Positions 51,990 to 60,996 are shown, counted from the stretch's first letter. The stretch: 64,000 bases of DNA from CAVVNN01 sp963749605 (GCA_963749605.1 CAVVNN010000004.1:186001-250000), one strand, 5' to 3'. The notes: generated by a model not told the origin, from the sequence alone. A program made the numbers and translations.

Positions 51990-53186
51990 ATGGCGACCGG
52001 CGAAAGAGTGGTCTGCATCGTCACCGGGCCGGTCCTCGGCCTCGACTCCCAGCAGCTGCTCGAGAGCACGAGGGCATTCGGCGCCGAGCTGGGAAGAGAG
52101 GTCGAGATTTTCGACCTCTTCGAGGAGATGGCCTCCCAGGACGACGTCGATATCTCGACCGACATCGACCGCCTCCTCTACATCCGCTCCCTGCTGGAGG
52201 GCTTCGACTACCAGTTCGAGCTCAAGCGTCGCAACGCCTACTGCTCGATTGCCCGCAAGATCGACGATCTGCCCAAGGGCACACATGCGATCGTCCGCGC
52301 CCCGGCGGCGATGGAGTTCCGCGGCGTCAACACCGAGTTCAAGGACCACCGCGCGATCGCAACTCTCAGGCCGACGCGGATCGTCACCCTGATCGACGCC
52401 GAGTGGAAGATCAAGGACAGACTCGAGCGCGACGACCTCTACGGCAAGCGCGCCGTGGAGTTGATCGCTCAGGTCGGCAAGGAGCTAGACCTAGGGCGCG
52501 TCCTCGGCTGGCTCGGCGCCGAGGTCTCCGCCAGCGAGGACTGGGCGGAATGGTGTTCCCACCTGAACGGCGCACCGGTCGGCCACGTCGTGCTGGGCGT
52601 GACGGCGCCGGCCAAACACGACCGCTCTAAGTTTGTCTCGGATGTCGACAACCTGCTCAAGGCCGCGACCGCGAAAGAGCTGACGACCTTCTACGCCTCC
52701 TACTCGATGACCGTCGCCAAAGAGCCGCAGCGCAGGCTGATCAACGACGCGATCTGGCAGCTGCGCGAGCACGCCCTGGTGATCGACCCGGGCACGATCG
52801 AGATCGGCAGCTCCACCGATCGCGACGAGGAACGCATCGTCTTCGCCTACACGGTCTTCCGCGACCTGCGCTGGGACGTGAAGAAGGTAGATGCGATCGC
52901 CGCCTTCCATCCCTACGAGAACCCGAAAACGCTGCCCCCATTGAGCACCGGGATGATGGACGAGCTGGGCCACGCCCGGGCCTACGGCAAGGAGGCCTAC
53001 TTCGTGTTGCCGCAGGGTGCCGGAAGCCCCTTCACGGGCGGCAACCTGGTGCCGAAAAACCACCTGTTCAAATACGCCGATGAATTCTTCAAGTTCATCG
53101 AAAAAAGGCGCCGACCATTGCTCAAACCCGAGTTTGCTGCTCAGGTCAAGGCCTTCGAAAAGTACGCCAAAAAGAACTCCGCGTGA
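51990..53186 (+). CDS. Unknown protein: kinase-like N-terminus and nucleoside deoxyribosyltransferase-like C-terminus
   Basis: 398 residues from ATG 51990. The start VVCIVTGPVLGLDSQQLLES looks like a P-loop kinase strand and loop but lacks the lysine of GxxGK. The middle is helical. Residues about 300-360 (AYTVFRDLRWDVKKVDAIAA, LSTGMMDELGHARAYGKEAY) resemble the nucleoside 2-deoxyribosyltransferase/SLOG-type fold, where the Glu in DELGHA would be catalytic. It overlaps the next gene by ATGA-type coupling and belongs to the candidate defence cassette. Function not established. Confidence 0.68.
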   Translation: MATGERVVCIVTGPVLGLDSQQLLESTRAFGAELGREVEIFDLFEEMASQDDVDISTDIDRLLYIRSLLEGFDYQFELKRRNAYCSIARKIDDLPKGTHAIVRAPAAMEFRGVNTEFKDHRAIATLRPTRIVTLIDAEWKIKDRLERDDLYGKRAVELIAQVGKELDLGRVLGWLGAEVSASEDWAEWCSHLNGAPVGHVVLGVTAPAKHDRSKFVSDVDNLLKAATAKELTTFYASYSMTVAKEPQRRLINDAIWQLREHALVIDPGTIEIGSSTDRDEERIVFAYTVFRDLRWDVKKVDAIAAFHPYENPKTLPPLSTGMMDELGHARAYGKEAYFVLPQGAGSPFTGGNLVPKNHLFKYADEFFKFIEKRRRPLLKPEFAAQVKAFEKYAKKNSA

Positions 53187-54616
53187 GCGCCTCGCTGCGC
53201 GACTACGACGCTGAGCGCTTCGGACCGTTTCTGGGGATCAGCGACGAGGGCTCGGCCGCGGAGGCGATAGCCGAGGCCGCCCTCGTGAGCCCCAAGGCGC
53301 TCGCCCTCAGCGCCCCAGATCCCCTCGCGGTCGGGATCGGCCACGACGCCGAGCGGCTCGGCTCGTTGGGCGAGGTTCCGGTCGGCCCGAACGAGTACGA
53401 GCGGATCCACGCCGGCTCGAAAGGCAGGGTCTTGCTGACCACCAACGTCGGCTCCCATGTGGCGAGATGGCACTACCGCCAACCTCCCTGTCTAGAGGTC
53501 TCAGGGGGCCAGACGACCGCCGAGGTGGCCGCCTGGGCGCGGAAGCAGGGCGCGGGCGCGGGCGAGCGCAACCCGCAGCCGTGGCTGCGGCTGCGGCTCG
53601 ATCCGGCGATGAGGCAGGAGGCAAAGCTCAGAGCGGTGCGGATCGCGGCGACCGAGGCGCCGGTCGCGGTCGCCGTCGGCGCCGAGGAGGGTGTAGGCGC
53701 CGTCCGCGCTGCGATCGGCCTGGCAGTCTCTGGTGGTGCCAGCGCCGTCGTCATAGACGGTGAGGTGCTGCCCCCGAACGAGGCTCGCCCGGCGTCACCC
53801 GGCCTGCTCAGCTATTTCTCGACATCCCAAACCCGAGAGCTGCTCGAAGACGCCGATCGACACGGAATAGCCATCGAGCCGGCCTTCAAGGTCGACACCG
53901 ACTCGATCGCCAATCAGATCTGGGCCGGCCTGTTCGCCGCTCGGGAGACGGGCCTGCACCTCGGCAAGTACGGCCTCTTTCCGCTGACAATGCAAGAGGC
54001 CCAAAGCGTTATCGAACAGGTGCAGGGTTGGCTTTCTGAGTGGAGCGCCGCGCCAGCGATCTATCTCGACGTACCCGCTGTCGACGAAAAGCGTGTTTAC
54101 GAGTTGCAGGACGCGTCGCGCGCCGCTGGCCGCTGGCTTGAGATCGCGGCCGCAGCAGGCGCGTCTATCGCCCTGATCGACACCGTCGAGAAGTTTCGCG
54201 GCCTTCGCTTGATCAAGTCAGGTCCCGACGATGAGCGCGGCATCCTCACCTGGGAGGACGTCGACCACCTGCAGGGCACCGCGGCCGATCTGGGGGTCAG
54301 GATCCTCTGGGCAGGCGGAATCTCACTAGACCAGCTCCGCGAGCTCGGGCGACGCCGCCCTTTCGGCGTCTACGTCACCTCGGCGGTCTCAGACACGCAC
54401 TCGCCGGAGTCAGATGAGCATGACATCGGCCTCAGCGGGATCAAGGAGCCTAATCGCGAAAGGATCCTTCAGGCCAAACTGCTCCTTGAGGCCGGATTCT
54501 TCGCAGGAGCCGACCTAGGGCCGGACGTTGAGGCCGCACAGCAGGGCGACGGTGCTGCTGTCGCAAGGCTCGCCGACAGGCTAAAGGCTCAATGGCAAAC
54601 GTATTTCGCCGAATGA
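53183..54616 (+). CDS. Unknown TIM-barrel-like protein
   Basis: 477 residues from GTG 53183, coupled to the preceding gene. Alternating strand/helix pattern across the length. The second half has PAIYLDVPAVDEKRVYELQD, ASIALIDTVEKFRGL, then RILWAGGISLDQLRELGRR and FGVYVTSAV, close to the phosphate-binding C-terminal loop of TIM-barrel synthases and epimerases. No membrane segment. I recognise no family. Being locked between the NDT-like gene and the Shedu-like nuclease it probably serves the same pathway, perhaps nucleotide or signal metabolism. Confidence 0.65.
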   Translation: MSASLRDYDAERFGPFLGISDEGSAAEAIAEAALVSPKALALSAPDPLAVGIGHDAERLGSLGEVPVGPNEYERIHAGSKGRVLLTTNVGSHVARWHYRQPPCLEVSGGQTTAEVAAWARKQGAGAGERNPQPWLRLRLDPAMRQEAKLRAVRIAATEAPVAVAVGAEEGVGAVRAAIGLAVSGGASAVVIDGEVLPPNEARPASPGLLSYFSTSQTRELLEDADRHGIAIEPAFKVDTDSIANQIWAGLFAARETGLHLGKYGLFPLTMQEAQSVIEQVQGWLSEWSAAPAIYLDVPAVDEKRVYELQDASRAAGRWLEIAAAAGASIALIDTVEKFRGLRLIKSGPDDERGILTWEDVDHLQGTAADLGVRILWAGGISLDQLRELGRRRPFGVYVTSAVSDTHSPESDEHDIGLSGIKEPNRERILQAKLLLEAGFFAGADLGPDVEAAQQGDGAAVARLADRLKAQWQTYFAE

Positions 54617-54736
54617 ACCTGAGTTCCGCAGACAATGCGCGGGCATCTGAGGGGTCCGTGCCGATAACGGCCGATGAAGTGCATGAAGGCGCCCACCGAC
54701 CACTGAGCTGACCGGCCCGAGCGCTTCAATTTGGTC

Positions 54737-55939
54737 GTGCCCAAAAAAGCTGCGAAAAGGGCAAAGTCGACGGCGGCGTCGAAAGCTAAGCAGCCGCCAA
54801 AGATCTGCGATCGCTGTGGCGCCGAGAACCCTCCCAGTGCCGATGTCTGCGAGGCCTGCGGCAAAGACCGGTTCGCCCCAAGCTGGGTCCGCGCACTGAG
54901 GCACATCACCCGCAACTTCCTGGTTCAGGTCACCCAGCCCTCTGCGGAGAGCGCCAACCAGGACTTGCGGATCACCCTCTACAAGTGGTGGCCGGGCGGC
55001 AAGGGCACGGTTCACGTCAACTCCCAGGAGCACTGGGAGCGGATCAAGGAGATCGTCGACACTGAACTGGCCGGGCACCTCGGCTGGTCCAGCAAGGCGG
55101 AGATCGCCGCCCAGATCGAGGCGCGCCGCAAAGACGCCGCCACCTTCGAGACCGACGCTGCCGAGATCCTCGGCACCAATCCGCAGCTCCTAGTGAAGAT
55201 CGCCGAAGGCCTCAAGTTGGAGTCGATCGACCCGAAGGATCTGCCGCGGGTCGCCGAGTCGCTCGGCCAGATCGCGGGAATCCTGGCCGGTGTCGACGAG
55301 AGCCACCAACTCGCCATCCGGCAGTTGGTCGAAAAGCTGCCCAAACAAAAAGCGGCCGCGATCGCCCAGCTCAGCGAGCTGATGAACGACCTCACGATCG
55401 GCCAGATCACCGCCGTCACCAACGAGGTCCGACGCCGCGTCGCGCTCCTTGAAACCTTCACCGATCGCATCAACGACGAGCGCACCTACGAGATCAGCGG
55501 CGAGGAATCGGTGCACCGCCTGCTCGAGCGGGCGATGTGGATCGTCGACGAGCGCTATTGGCTCATGCACTCCAATCGTCAACTACGCACGGTCGTCGGC
55601 GACGAGATGGCCAAGGAGGACAAGAAGTTTGAGAAACGCCGACCGGATTTCGTCTGCGGAACCGTCGACAAGCGATTGATCATCATCGAGATCAAGCGTC
55701 CATCGCACACCCTCAGTGTCGAGGATCTGAATCAGCTTGAGCGCTACGTGGTCCTTTGCGAAGAGTACGACGACGACCACTCGTCATTTGACGCGATCTT
55801 GGTCGGCCCTAAGATCTCGGACGATCTTCGCCGGACGCTCAAAGTCCGTGGTGTCTCGTTTAAGGCGCGAACCTACACGCAGCTTGTAACCGACACTCGC
55901 AAGCGTTACACGAAGTACCTAGAGGCGCTTGAGGTCTAG
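54737..55939 (+). CDS. Shedu-like nuclease with N-terminal zinc ribbon
   Basis: 400 residues from GTG 54737. A basic start leads to a zinc ribbon CDRCGAENPPSADVCEAC (about residues 24-41). The middle is helical (LPRVAESLGQIAGILAGVDE). The C-terminal Shedu (DUF4263) nuclease domain shows SVHRLLERAMWIVDERYWLM, RRPDFVCG and RLIIIEIKRPSH, giving the PD-(D/E)xK residues D (about 304), E and K (about 317-319). Shedu proteins cut DNA in antiphage defence, usually as single genes. Here it is the last of a four-gene unit. Confidence 0.8.
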   Translation: MPKKAAKRAKSTAASKAKQPPKICDRCGAENPPSADVCEACGKDRFAPSWVRALRHITRNFLVQVTQPSAESANQDLRITLYKWWPGGKGTVHVNSQEHWERIKEIVDTELAGHLGWSSKAEIAAQIEARRKDAATFETDAAEILGTNPQLLVKIAEGLKLESIDPKDLPRVAESLGQIAGILAGVDESHQLAIRQLVEKLPKQKAAAIAQLSELMNDLTIGQITAVTNEVRRRVALLETFTDRINDERTYEISGEESVHRLLERAMWIVDERYWLMHSNRQLRTVVGDEMAKEDKKFEKRRPDFVCGTVDKRLIIIEIKRPSHTLSVEDLNQLERYVVLCEEYDDDHSSFDAILVGPKISDDLRRTLKVRGVSFKARTYTQLVTDTRKRYTKYLEALEV

Positions 55940-56177
55940 CTCGTCAAGAAGAACGCTGACCCAGCAAGCGCTTTCGCTACAGACTGCCCCTCGAGACCAT
56001 TTGCCTTCGCGGATGTAGGCAACTCGTGGAGCTTGCCCAGCGGGCTGCGGCCCGCCGAGCCCTCAGGCATTCTCCCATGTGACGTGCTGTCGCCTTTATT
56101 TGTCACCGGTCGCCTGAGACTTTCAATCTTCCATAATCACCGGGGCGAACTATCCCTGATGTTTCCTAGACGATGCG

Positions 56178-56619
56178 ATGCCCTCGGTTCCCCTCAACAC
56201 CTTCCTCAACTTCACCACTGCCCGCGACACCGCCCGCGTCGCCGCTGCGACCCTGCCGAGCGGAGACTACGACCGCGCAAGGACTTCTACAAGCGCCACG
56301 CGCGAGCGCAGTGTGCGCCAGCTGATCGAGGGTCTGGAGCGAGCATGGGTTTCGCAACTCGGTTCGGGGGCTCGCCAGCCCGCGTAAGCGGGCGAGCTTC
56401 GAGGCCTGTCGCGCCGAGCTGAGCAGATGGGCGCAGGGCAAGCAGATCAGCGGCCGACGCGCGCCGAGCGCCACCTGGGCCGCAGCCCGCCTCAAGGTAC
56501 GGGTCAACCCGGAGCTCCGCCTTAGCGTCGACGGCCGGCAGTTCGCCGCCAAGCTCTACTCCAAGGTAACCGAGCTGAGTGCCGCCCGCCGCGACAACAT
56601 CCTCTGCCTGCTCTGCTAG
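56178..56619 (+). pseudogene. Broken conserved hypothetical gene
   Basis: MPSVPLNTFLNFTTARDTAR begins a recognisable conserved hypothetical family, but the frame shifts by about 56280 (DFYKRHARAQ) and again toward ARLKVRVNPELRLSVDGRQF and SAARRDNILCLLC at the end. Three frames together cover most of a 150-residue protein. Probably decayed cargo of the island. Confidence 0.55.
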
Positions 56620-56755
56620 ACCGCCCCGCCGGCCACAGCTTCGCCCGCCGCAGCCGGTAGAGACTGTGGGCGACACCCCATCTACAGTCTGATCGCGCGA
56701 CCAGTTCGACCAGCACCGGTCAACCAGCAGCCGCCCGCCACATATGACAGAATAG

Positions 56756-57127
56756 GTGGCGAAACAGGTGGCAAACGGAGCGACAACCTTGACGACTGAC
56801 CTCGCGGACCGACTCGGTCACGCGAGCGAGCTTGCCGAGCTCGACCAAGCTGACCTGGCGCGGGTGCTGGACACCAACCGGCGCACGATCGCCCGCTGGT
56901 TGCACCGCGAATCCTCGCCCCGGCCCGATGCCCGTGAGCGCGTCCTCGAGCTGCTCGCCGTCCTCGACCGACTCTCCGACGTGCTGCGGCCCGACGCCGC
57001 CCACGACTGGCTCTTCTCCCCGAACCCGATGCTTGACCACGACAAGCCCGTCGAGCTGCTTCGCGGCGGCGAGTACCGCCGCGTGCTCGGTGCCGTCGAC
57101 GCGATGGCCGAGGGCGTCTTCGTCTAG
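56756..57127 (+). CDS. Xre/MbcA-type antitoxin (DUF2384)
   Basis: 123 residues. An HTH-like N-terminus (LDQADLARVLDTNRRTIARW) is followed by the DUF2384 domain with WLFSPNPMLDHDKPVELLRG and AMAEGVFV, the standard tail that plugs the active site of RES toxins. The RES toxin remnant begins nine bases later, in the usual antitoxin-toxin order. Likely an orphan antitoxin now. Confidence 0.85.
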   Translation: MAKQVANGATTLTTDLADRLGHASELAELDQADLARVLDTNRRTIARWLHRESSPRPDARERVLELLAVLDRLSDVLRPDAAHDWLFSPNPMLDHDKPVELLRGGEYRRVLGAVDAMAEGVFV

Positions 57128-57135
57128 CGGGCACG

Positions 57136-57335
57136 ATGCCCTCGCCTCACCTGGTCGATGCGATCGACCGCCTCGACCCGGTGCCCTATCGGGGCGAGGC
57201 CTACCGCCACCTCGCGCCTCGCTGGCACCCGCTCTCGGGCGGCGGCGCCCGGATCCAGGGCGGGCGCTGGAACCCGCCGGAGAGCTTCGCCACGCTCTAC
57301 CTGGCGCTCGAGCGCCCGACGGCCGCGGCGGCGAA
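57136..57335 (+). pseudogene. N-terminal fragment of a RES-domain toxin
   Basis: PVPYRGEAYRHLAPRWHPLS then GARIQGGRWNPPESFATLYL is the start of a RES NAD+ phosphorylase. Homology stops near residue 66 (TAAAA), where DNA of the HigBA-like module begins; the rest of the open frame (to 57501) is antisense of the XRE gene. The lost part includes the second half of the active site. Confidence 0.75.
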
Positions 57336-57336
57336 T

Positions 57337-57699
57337 TTAGGCGGAGACGAGAAGCTCGCGCTTCGGCCTACGGCGAGAGCCCTTCTCGGGAACCTCATCC
57401 TGAAAGCCGTAAACGAGATGGGTCTCGAGCGCCCTCGCGAGCTTGCGCATGGTCGCAAAGCTGAAGCGATGCTGGCCGCTCTCCAGGCGAGAGATCACTG
57501 AATGGCTCGTCCCCATCCGGTCCGCGAGTTGCTCTTGGGTGAGACCGAGCTGCATCCGCTTATGGATTACCAGTCGAGCGAATTCCTCATAGGGCAGCTG
57601 CTCCTCTAGGGCAGCTCTATACGCGGCGCTCTTTCTTGCCCGCTTCTGCATGGCCTCAGAATGGGAGGTTCCAATTGGCGAAGAGGTTTTAGGAGCCAT
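57337..57699 (-). CDS. XRE-family antitoxin (HigA-like)
   Basis: 120 residues. XRE helix-turn-helix at about residues 45-98: RMQLGLTQEQLADRMGTSHS, VISRLESGQHRFSFATMRKL. Basic tail SRRRPKRELLVSA. It follows its toxin gene by 69 bases on the same strand, the toxin-first order of HigBA and Tad-Ata modules. It would repress its operon and neutralise the toxin. Its end abuts the truncated RES gene, suggesting that this module inserted into it. Confidence 0.85.
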   Translation of the reverse strand: MAPKTSSPIGTSHSEAMQKRARKSAAYRAALEEQLPYEEFARLVIHKRMQLGLTQEQLADRMGTSHSVISRLESGQHRFSFATMRKLARALETHLVYGFQDEVPEKGSRRRPKRELLVSA

Positions 57700-57768
57700 T
57701 GCCTTCCGTCCTTAATTGACTACTAGACTGTTAAGTTAGCAAAACTGCTAAAGTCATCGGACGGAATC

Positions 57769-58218
57769 TCAGGGCGCATCGTGGCCGGCAGCTCTCGGAG
57801 GAACTCGTTTCGAGGCGTCCATCCGGCCCTTGAAATCGCTCCAACATTTCTTTGCGATCTCAATGTCCGCTTGTGGAACCTTGCCGCTGTTCTTGCGGAG
57901 CATGTGCAGCAGGATGAAGAGATTCTCCGAGCGTCGATAGAGAACTCGGTAGAGGACTCGCCCGTAATGGCAGCGAAGCTCTCGAAGCGAACCCTCAATT
58001 TGAGAGGTAATGGGGAAGGGCAGGGGTGGCGCATCATTCGGCAGGCCATTGAGGCGGTCGATCTGGAGGTCGATGGTCACCCGTTTCTGGGCTGCGGCCT
58101 CAATCTCTTTGGGGCTCGGGTTCTTCTTCTTTGGCTCGACCGGGAACTCGCGGTCGAGGAACTCCGTCACGGGTTCGACCCCGTCGGGAGCGCGGTAGTA
58201 GACGGCCTGGGTCGCCAC
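57769..58218 (-). CDS. RelE/HigB-type toxin (phage Gp49-like)
   Basis: 149 residues. The core pattern PFPITSQIEGSLRELRCHYG, RVLYRVLYRRSENLFILLHM and RKNSGKVPQADIEIAKKCW matches the phage-derived Gp49/HigB family of mRNA interferases. Conserved R and Y/H residues in the beta sheet are present. An insert KKKNPSPKEIEAAAQKR lengthens the N-terminal half relative to the usual 110 residues. Paired with the HigA-like gene directly downstream. Confidence 0.8.
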   Translation of the reverse strand: MATQAVYYRAPDGVEPVTEFLDREFPVEPKKKNPSPKEIEAAAQKRVTIDLQIDRLNGLPNDAPPLPFPITSQIEGSLRELRCHYGRVLYRVLYRRSENLFILLHMLRKNSGKVPQADIEIAKKCWSDFKGRMDASKRVPPRAAGHDAP

Positions 58219-58263
58219 AAGCCGACACTATCCGCGGCATCCGACAGGGAATCACCACCCCAC

Positions 58264-58295
58264 GCGGCTGTGGCCGAACTGGTAGAGGCACAGCG
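58264..58295 (+). tRNA. tRNA-Leu-like 5' fragment
   Basis: GCGGCTGTGGCCGAACTGGT followed by AGAGGCACAGC resembles the acceptor 5' strand and D-arm of a tRNA-Leu. Anticodon and 3' parts are missing. It may mark the right edge of the variable region, like the tRNA-Thr fragment on its left. Confidence 0.4.
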
Positions 58296-58436
58296 AAGCC
58301 GACGCCCGCGCGACGACCGACGCCGGTAACCACCGCGATCCGCTCCTCGGCTGCCCGGTTGACCATGCTGGCGCCCCTACTCGATCGAGCGAGGACTACC
58401 GCCGTATCCTCCCGCTCTCCTTGGGGGACCTAGACG

Positions 58437-59480
58437 ATGACCGTTGAGGCAACGGGGGCGCGACGCTACTGGCTGATCTGGGTGGCGGTGGTTCCGATCG
58501 CCCTTTGGGCGCTTGTCCGCACCTTTGGATTGGAGAGCGGAGGTGCGCTGACATCGTTGATGTGGTTCACCCCCTACGCCGCGATCGCAGCGCTGTTGGT
58601 CACCGGCGTCGCCGTAGCGTTGCGCAATTGGGCTGCGGCGACCGTCACTGCAGTCGCAACGACATGTCTCGCAGTCGTCGTTCTGCCGCGAGCGATTGGC
58701 AGTGAAATCGAGTCGCCAGTCGATCACGAGACGCTCACCGTGCTCTCGGCCAACGTCGAGCTGGGCGCCGCCGATCCGAGCGCCCTGGTTGCTCTGGTCG
58801 ATCGCTACCGCCCCGACCTCCTCAGCGTCCAGGAGCTGACCCCATCGTTCGCCAGGAAACTGCACAGGGACGGGATTGGTCGCCGCCTCCCACATTCCGT
58901 ATTGATGACGCAGCCCAAAGGCCATGGCGCCGGCCTCTACGCTCGCTTCCCTCTCACTCCCCTCTCTCACCAGACGCACTTCCTCTTCCGCATGCCCCGC
59001 GCCATGATCGTCCTCCCGCACGGCAGGCGGTTGCGCGTAGTTGCCGTGCATCCCCAGCCCCCGAACATGAGCGTCGATCGCTGGGAAGAAGCACTCGAGA
59101 GCCTGCCAACACCGGGGATCGGCATCCCCTGGGTCTTGGCCGGAGACTTCAATGCGACCCTCGACCAGGCCGAGTTTCGCGAACTCGTTGATCGCGGCTA
59201 CCGAGATGCGGCCACGGCGACCGGCAAGGGCCTTGAGCCGACCTGGCCGAGCCAGCAGGTGCTCCCCTGGGGGCTGATGACGATCGACCACGTCCTCGTC
59301 GACCGCCGTTTCGGAGTTGCCGAATACGGAGTCGAGGGCCTGCCGGGCAGCGACCATCGAGCGATCCACGCTCAGCTGGTCTTGCCAAACCCGCCTACGC
59401 GGCCAGGAACGCCGCCTCCACCGTCTGCTCGATCAGGGTGGCGACGGTCATCGGCCCAACGCCGCCAGGGACCGGGGTGA
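58437..59480 (+). CDS. Membrane-anchored endonuclease/exonuclease/phosphatase family protein
   Basis: 347 residues. Three N-terminal membrane helices (residues about 10-30, 38-58 and 62-85), then an EEP domain outside or facing the membrane: TVLSANVELGAADPSALV, PDLLSVQELTPSF, VVAVHPQPPN, WVLAGDFNATLD, IDHVLVDRRF and GSDHRAIHAQL. All metal and catalytic motifs are present. Likely a phosphodiesterase on lipids or nucleic acid. The last 28 codons overlap the convergent folD gene and are of low-complexity composition. Confidence 0.87.
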   Translation: MTVEATGARRYWLIWVAVVPIALWALVRTFGLESGGALTSLMWFTPYAAIAALLVTGVAVALRNWAAATVTAVATTCLAVVVLPRAIGSEIESPVDHETLTVLSANVELGAADPSALVALVDRYRPDLLSVQELTPSFARKLHRDGIGRRLPHSVLMTQPKGHGAGLYARFPLTPLSHQTHFLFRMPRAMIVLPHGRRLRVVAVHPQPPNMSVDRWEEALESLPTPGIGIPWVLAGDFNATLDQAEFRELVDRGYRDAATATGKGLEPTWPSQQVLPWGLMTIDHVLVDRRFGVAEYGVEGLPGSDHRAIHAQLVLPNPPTRPGTPPPPSARSGWRRSSAQRRQGPG

Positions 59481-60246
59481 TGAGGCAGGCGCGCTCCAGC
59501 GCCTCCTCGAAGGCGACGTCACCGACGTTGCCCTCGTTGTAGCCGGCGTCGATCACGACGGTGCCGGGCTTGATCCAGTCACCCCTGACGAAGCTCGGCC
59601 TGCCGACGGCCGCGACGACGATGTCGGCGCTCCGCACCACCTTGGGCAGGTCGGTGCTCTTCGAGTGGCAGACGGTCACCGTGGCGTCGCGGGAGAGCAG
59701 CAGGGCGGCGACCGGCTTGCCGAGGATCGGGCTGCGGCCGATCACCACCGCGTGGCGGCCGGTGGGATCGACCTCGTAGGCGTCGAGCAGGCGCATGATG
59801 CCGCCGGGCGTGCAGGAGGCAAAACCCGGCAGGCCGAAAGCCATCGCCGCGAAGGAGTGCATGGTGACGCCGTCGACGTCCTTCTCCGGCGAGATCGCCT
59901 CGAAGGCGGCGCGCTCGTCGATCTGGCGGGGAACGGGGTGTTGGAGCAGGATGCCGTGGACTCCTGGATCGTTGGAGAGGTCGGTGATCGCCTCGACCAG
60001 CTCCTCGGTCGTCGTCTCAGCCGGCAGATCGAGCAGGCGCGAATCGATGCCAGCCTGCTCGCAGCGCTCCCGCTTCATCCTCACGTAGGTCGCGGAGGCA
60101 GGGTCCTTACCTACCAGCACCGCCGCCAGGCAGGGCCTCGCACCCGTCTTGCGCTCGAAGGCCTGCGCGCGCTCGGCACCGCGATCGACGATCTCTTCGG
60201 CCAGCTTCGCTCCGAGCATCAGGCGGGGATCGGGGGACTTGCTCAT
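59395..60246 (-). CDS. folD: Methylenetetrahydrofolate dehydrogenase/cyclohydrolase
   Basis: 283 residues from ATG 60246. Family motifs: SATYVRMKRERCEQAG with catalytic Y and K, LLQHPVPRQI, SPEKDVDGV, the NADP loop VIGRSPILGKPVA and the final PVPGGVGPMTVATL. Bifunctional enzyme that interconverts 5,10-methylene- and 10-formyl-tetrahydrofolate, cytoplasmic. Length normal. The 3' end overlaps the convergent EEP gene by 86 bases. Confidence 0.96.
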   Translation of the reverse strand: MSKSPDPRLMLGAKLAEEIVDRGAERAQAFERKTGARPCLAAVLVGKDPASATYVRMKRERCEQAGIDSRLLDLPAETTTEELVEAITDLSNDPGVHGILLQHPVPRQIDERAAFEAISPEKDVDGVTMHSFAAMAFGLPGFASCTPGGIMRLLDAYEVDPTGRHAVVIGRSPILGKPVAALLLSRDATVTVCHSKSTDLPKVVRSADIVVAAVGRPSFVRGDWIKPGTVVIDAGYNEGNVGDVAFEEALERACLITPVPGGVGPMTVATLIEQTVEAAFLAA

Positions 60247-60389
60247 GCAGCGCTCCTTGGGCGTCGTGTTGGAATCGCCCAGGCGCACGGCTCAAGTCAC
60301 TGGGCCGCTCCCCGGTGGTGCTCCACCCAAGCGCCAGTCACGGCCAATGCCGAAAGATACCCGCATGACTCGACAGCGACGACAGTCGC

Positions 60390-60950
60390 TCAAACCGTGA
60401 GGAGCCCTTTCTCCAGCAGCCGCGCAAGCGAGTCGGCGGTCTCCTTGGGGCTCCCGTCACCCACGTCGATGGCGTGCCTCTCGAGATCGCCGAGGTCGGC
60501 GAAGCTCTGCCAGAGCCGCTCGATGACCTGGGGGTCGTCGAGCGGCTCGCGTACGCGCCCGCCCGCCCGCGCCTTGCAGACCGACAGCGGCGCCCGGAGC
60601 ACGGCGTAGGCGACCCGGTGCCCCGCGGCGTGGAGCGCGTCGCGCAGCGGCTCGAGGAACCAGCCGGGGATGACGATCCCGTCGATTATCGTGAAGTAGC
60701 CAGCCGCGGCGTAGCCGGATGCGGCTTGGGCGACGATCCGCATCACGATCCCGTTCTGGTCATGTGACTCTGGCTTCCACGGCTCGACGTAGCCCGAGCG
60801 GATGGAGCGGAAGAAGGCGTCCGATTCCAGGTGAACGGCGCGAGTCGAGCGCTCAGCGAGGATGTCGGCCACAGTGGTCTTGCCGACCCCCGGTGGCCCG
60901 GTGAGGATCAGGACCGGCTTGTCACCCAAGGCGACCACTGTGGGCGACAC
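60390..60950 (-). CDS. P-loop small-molecule kinase
   Basis: 186 residues. Walker A ILTGPPGVGKTTVAD (residues about 15-29), followed by a DAFFRSI segment and a lid-like RAGGRVREPLDDPQV. The pattern fits small kinases of the shikimate/adenylylsulfate/chloramphenicol-phosphotransferase fold. Substrate unknown. Alone on its strand, divergent from the acetyltransferase. Confidence 0.8.
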   Translation of the reverse strand: MSPTVVALGDKPVLILTGPPGVGKTTVADILAERSTRAVHLESDAFFRSIRSGYVEPWKPESHDQNGIVMRIVAQAASGYAAAGYFTIIDGIVIPGWFLEPLRDALHAAGHRVAYAVLRAPLSVCKARAGGRVREPLDDPQVIERLWQSFADLGDLERHAIDVGDGSPKETADSLARLLEKGLLTV

Positions 60951-60996
60951 TAGCCGACGGATCGTTCAGGTTCGCCGCCGTTATGTTTCGAGGCCG

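Noticed and set aside
56036..56056. GCGGGC-TGCG-GCCCGC hairpin as a terminator of the Shedu-like gene
   Set aside because: Only a 6-bp stem, about 100 bases after the stop and without a T-run; too weak to list.
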